Source: Gymnopus androsaceus JB14
Taxonomy: Eukaryota; Basidiomycota; Agaricomycetes; Agaricales; Omphalotaceae
Length of the DNA stretch: 64,000 nt
Reading direction: 5' to 3'
NCBI GenBank assembly: GCA_009733575.1
Contig: ML769444.1
Location: forward strand, 186,001 to 250,000
The notes beneath the pieces were generated by a model. The model saw only the letters and a program-made list of their open reading frames with translations, was not told the DNA's origin and searched no databases. Numbering within the stretch: the stretch's first letter is position 1; every line of letters begins with the position of its first letter. A program made the translations under genes and the position numbers. This document shows, one piece after another, positions 60,718 to 64,000 of this stretch.

Positions 60718-60948
60718 GTACAGGATTTAGGATCATTTTGGGTTTTTTTGCTATGCTACACTACATCTGCTACTCCACTTACTCTTACTACTCCATTACT
60801 CTTGCTTGATACTAAATTACACTCACTTGCTTAATACTCATCACACTCACTCAATACTATGTCACTCTCACTTGTACGTGCACTAATAACAAATATGTAC
60901 ATATAGTTATTCCAATTTGACAAGGCATTACATATGATTTTTGTCTAC
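60718..60948. other. C/T-rich low-complexity stretch
   Basis: Imperfect ACTC/TACT-type words repeat from about 60760 to 60880. No gene is seen. Confidence 0.5.
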
Positions 60949-61260
60949 CTACAGGTAGCCACAATGGTGCCAAAAACCCCAGGTCATTGCAGGCATGATT
61001 ATGTGACAGGCATTGTATAGCTCATAAAAGATCTGATGAGCATCAAAAAAGCCTAGGCCTTGGTGCTTGAGGTGAGCTTTGATGGCAGAGAATGCAAGTT
61101 CAATGGGCTGACAGACAGGGGAGTACGGTGACAGGTATTTAATACAGCAACTGTCAAGAACCATTCACAGAACAGTTTGCTTTTGTCTCGATATGGGTGA
61201 CCACTTATCAGGGATGATAATGCGAGTATTGATGAGGGGAATAATATAGGATATTGGGGA
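60949..61260 (-). pseudogene. Transposase remnant, IS630/Tc1 DDE end
   Basis: The minus-strand frame reads DKWSPISRQKQTVL, stop, MVLDSCCIKYLSPYSPVCQP and IELAFSAIKAHLKHQG. LSPYSP-x-x-x-PIE-x-x-FS-x-IK is the last catalytic block of DDE_3 (IS630-like) transposases, with the E in PIE kept. Aspartates expected upstream are not found, and a TGA interrupts it. It is a 3' fragment distinct from the Tc1 copy at 44350. Confidence 0.65.
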
Positions 61261-61335
61261 TATAATCACTGAATTAACAATGATAAGCAATGGTATGAGT
61301 TGTAATATGGGTCATAAAATGGGCATTAATCCATA

Positions 61336-61819
61336 TGTCTGCCAGGATTGAGCTTTGGATAGACACAGTTTGTGATCCGGGATGGTGCGTTGGGTACACA
61401 GGTTGTGATCTGGGATGTTACTTCAGGTACACAAGTTAAACAGATTAGAGATTGTGCATCTAGCCAGAGTGGGTCCAAATACAAAGGTAGTTAACAACAA
61501 AATATCAAGACTAGGGAATTGGAACTGTATCTAGTGTCTTTATATACTGTAATTGCATTGAGTCAAAGCAAGTCATAGTGTTCCGGATCTGGAAATAAGT
61601 CAGTATGACTCGGGATCAGGTCCAGAAATAAGTCAGTATGACTTGGGATTAGGTACCAGAAATGAGTCATATGACTTGGGAATGATTCGGAAAGACCAGG
61701 AAACAGCCGGAAACAGATAGGTAAGTAAAGTATATGTGCATATATACACAAGTAAGTAAGGGAATATGTAAAAGAAGTAGAAAAGTGAATATATATGTGA
61801 TTGGCAAGGACACAGTTCT
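61336..61819 (-). repeat. LTR of a retrotransposon (minus orientation)
   Basis: Read on the minus strand it starts TGTCAAGAACTG at 61819 and ends CTGGCAGACA at 61336, with TGTC/GACA inverted ends, 484 bp. A TATATAAAGACAC promoter lies near 61540. Directly before it is a purine tract AAAGGAGGGAG (61823-61833), a good polypurine tract, so this is probably the 3' LTR. Before that, the frame GQPGMGSGFKGGSNV is like the end of a polyprotein. The body of the element upstream is replaced or interrupted by the fold-back-like structure. Confidence 0.5.
61583..61682. repeat. ~33-bp tandem repeat, three copies
   Basis: Units of the type CCAGAAATAAGTCAGTATGA-CTYGGGATYAGGT repeat three times inside the LTR, the last copy shortened. 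A similar two-copy repeat (GTGATCYGGGATG ... GGTACACA) lies at about 61371-61436. Confidence 0.8.
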
Positions 61820-61856
61820 TGACATTACTCCCTCCTTTAAAGCCTGAGCCCATTCC

Positions 61857-63683
61857 AGGCTGCCCCAATTTATATTTTCTTAGTTAGACCAAAGTGTAAC
61901 AATCCACTATCTAATATGAAGTAAATCCACAGGAAATCCAGGGCCCTGGATTCCAGGGACCAGCCTGGAATCCATGGACTACAATATTTTGTAGTCTATG
62001 GAATCCATGGTCTGTGGAATCCATGGACTACAAAATATTGTAGTCTATGGAGTCCATGGTCTGTGGAATCTACAGACTACAAAATGTAGTAGTCTATGGA
62101 ATCCATGGTCTGTGGAATCCATGGACCACAAAATATAATTGTCTATGGAATCCATGGACTACACAATGAAGTAGCACATGGATTCCACAGACTAATAAAT
62201 ACAGCATAGTGGTGTATGGATTCCAAGCCCTATGAACTATAGTAGTTCATGGAATCCATGTGCTACTATAATTTGTAGTGCGGGAGTTCAATTCAATCTG
62301 ACGATAAAAATTGCTACTGGTTCTATGGGTCATTTACTACATCTTAAAAGATTCAATGCACCCAAGGATTCCACTCATTTCAGACAGTTGCAAAGCTTCT
62401 AATCACCCAGAATGAATGTATTTAGGAGCAAGACTAGGTGATACCATTTAATCTGATGATAGAAATCACTACTGATACCAGTATGGCGGCGGTACTTAGA
62501 TAGTCATTTCCTACACCCCAGAATATTCCATACTTATGAAATATTTCCAGTCATGTCAGACAGTTGAAAGGACTCTGTTCACTCAACATACACATATTTT
62601 GGAGTAAAAATAAAGAGTACCATTCAATCTGACAATGAAAATCACTACTGATTCCAGTACAGTGGTGGTACTGACATGGGTCATTTACTACATCCCAAAA
62701 TATTCAATGCATCTGACAAATTTCCTGTCATTTCAGAGAGTTGAAACACCTCTACTCACTCAAGATGAATGTATTTGGGAGAAGGAGTAAGTGATACCAT
62801 TCAATCTGATGGTAGAAATTACTACTGATTCTAGTATGGTGGTACTTACATGGGACCTTTCCTACACCTGAGAATATTCAATGCTTGTGAGATACTTCCA
62901 GTCATTCTAGATGGCTGAAAGGACTCTGCTCACTTGAGATGAACATATTTTGAGTAAAATTAATGGTACCATTCAATCTGATGATGAAAATCACTACTGA
63001 TTCCGGTACAGTGGTGGTACTTCAATTAGTCATTTAATACACCCTAAAATACTCATTGCATTTAAAAAATTTAGAATAAGTACCTGGAGGCGCATATATA
63101 CAATGGAACCAGTGAAGAAACCCTAGATTGGGTTTTTCTCATGTGCTTGGTTTCCTGAGTGGGATGGAGCAATAATATTCAGAAAGGGACAGAGAGCTCA
63201 TTCATACACTACTACATGGATTCCAGACAGTACAATATTCCGTAGTTGCTGGATTCCATAGACTAAAATATTTTGTAGTCCATGGATTCCATAGACTATA
63301 ACATTTAGTAGTTCATGGATTCCAAGACTATGATAATTTCTAGTCCATGGATTCCACACACTACTACATGGATTCCATAGACTACAACATTTTGTAGTCC
63401 ATGGATTCCATAGACTATATTATTTTTTAGTCCAAGGATTCCATAGACCACTATATTTTGTAGTCCATGGATTCCATAGACCATGGATTCCATAGACAAC
63501 TACATTGTTTAGTCCGTGGATTCCACAGTCTATGGATTCCATATAGTGTGACACTTGTCACACCATGGATTCCAGGCTGGTCCCTGGAATCCAGGGCCCT
63601 GGATTTCCTGTGGATTTACTTCATATTAGATAGTGGATTGTTACACTTTGGTCTAACTCAGAAGATATAAATTGGGGCAGCCT
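61857..63683. mobile_element. Fold-back-like element, 1.83 kb, with long inverted ends
   Basis: Left end 61857-61985 and right end about 63562-63683 are near-perfect reverse complements for over 120 bp (outermost AGGCTGCCCCAATTTATAT; inner CCAGGGCCCTGGATTCCAGG). Inside each end is an array of short palindromic units built on TGGATTCCA and TAGTCTATGG words (61960-62280 and 63200-63560), in opposite orientation in the two halves. The core is a ~175-bp satellite. No transposase gene is present; the frame at 63305-63499 is only repeat-encoded. This layout is that of fold-back elements. Confidence 0.7.
62291..63060 (+). repeat. ~175-bp tandem satellite, about 4.4 copies
   Basis: Units start with ATTYAATCTGAYRRTRRAAATYRCTACTG at about 62291, 62447, 62626, 62798 and 62973. 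Spacings are about 156, 179, 172 and 175 bp. Shared words in each unit are GGTGGTACTT, TTCATT/TCATTTACTACA, AATATTCAATGC, TCATTTCAGA-AGTTGAAA and ACTCACTC. The first unit is shorter. Confidence 0.8.
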
Positions 63684-63728
63684 GAAGTGCTGAGCCCCTA
63701 AAGGCTAATTCTTCCAGGCATCACTTTC

Positions 63729-64000
63729 CTAGATCCTCTCTTCATCATTCCCCATATTGTCCATCCAGTCCAAATATTCATCATATCCAGTATTTATTGC
63801 CTCTTGATATCCTTCATTATCATATCCAGATCCATCTTCATTATTCCCAGCTCTTTCATCACACTATAAAAATCAGATCCAACATTCTCAATACATTCAT
63901 CATTGTGTTCAGTAGCATCTCCAATGAGATTTTGTTCAAAAGCAGCACAATATTCAGAATATGAGTCTTCTAACTCTTGGGAATGGATTTGACCAACTCC
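63729..64000 (-). pseudogene. Acidic open sequence running off the window edge
   Basis: From the right edge the minus strand reads GVGQIHSQELEDSYSEYCAA, FEQNLIGDATEHNDECIENV, GSDFYS, then after a one-base frame change ERAGNNEDGSGYDNEGYQEA and INTGYDEYLDWMDNMGNDEE with a TAG at 63729-63731. The acidic, Asn/Tyr-rich character continues across the shift, so a frameshift or a short intron is likely. The start lies outside the window. Function unknown. Confidence 0.35.

Noticed and set aside
63305..63499. 64-codon frame with repeated YGIHGLQN units
   Set aside because: It is a translation of the TGGATTCCATAG repeat array, not a gene.
61960..63560. CRISPR-like array of short repeats
   Set aside because: Repeats are palindromic with irregular spacing and mirrored orientation in a eukaryotic element; no spacers of uniform length.

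Overview
The window reads as nuclear DNA of a filamentous basidiomycete, most likely an agaricomycete. Evidence: dense genes on both strands, introns of about 40-75 nt (mostly GT-AG with CTAAY-type branch points), TTAGGG-type telomeric motifs, and protein families typical of mushroom-forming fungi. There are no operons. Coding spans below run from start codon to stop codon and include introns.

Part 1, about 1-43,434, is ordinary gene-rich euchromatin. In order: two tandem sugar-porter MFS paralogues (943-3589, 5414-8316) with a possible broken small gene between them; a DCAF7/TTG1-like WD40 protein; a small two-exon orphan gene inside a 73-bp inverted repeat; a concentrative nucleoside transporter; palmitoyl-protein thioesterase; an orphan Ser/Thr/Pro-rich protein in a very tight divergent pair with Mediator MED10; ribosomal proteins uL2 (RPL8) and uS13 (RPS18); NAD kinase; queuosine salvage hydrolase; an AIM41/YqeY protein; the ERAD ligase HRD1; a membrane-anchored amidohydrolase; a Rad54B/Rdh54-type SNF2 translocase; RuvB-like 1; a short CstF-64 hinge/C-terminal protein without an RRM; and alanyl-tRNA synthetase with an apparent mitochondrial start codon.

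Part 2, from the AlaRS stop codon at 43,434 to 64,000, is a different compartment: AT-rich, almost free of CpG, without confident intact genes, and built from decayed mobile DNA. It holds an LTR interrupted by a 1,625-bp Tc1-like element with a broken DD34E transposase, a ~200-bp tandem duplication differing mostly by CpG-destroying transitions, a tRNA-Pro-derived pseudogene or SINE head, a 401-bp inverted-repeat element carrying TTAGGG-like units, reverse-oriented CCCTAA-like arrays with a 76-bp hairpin, a decayed gene family member, an IS630/Tc1-like transposase remnant, a second LTR with polypurine tract, and a 1.83-kb fold-back-like element with a ~175-bp satellite core.

The genes of part 1 are mainly housekeeping and do not form one pathway. 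The most unusual points are the abrupt switch of DNA type directly at the AlaRS 3' end, the fold-back element, the RRM-less CstF-64-like protein, and the inverted-repeat-flanked orphan gene. No viral gene, toxin gene, CRISPR array or intact tRNA was recognised.
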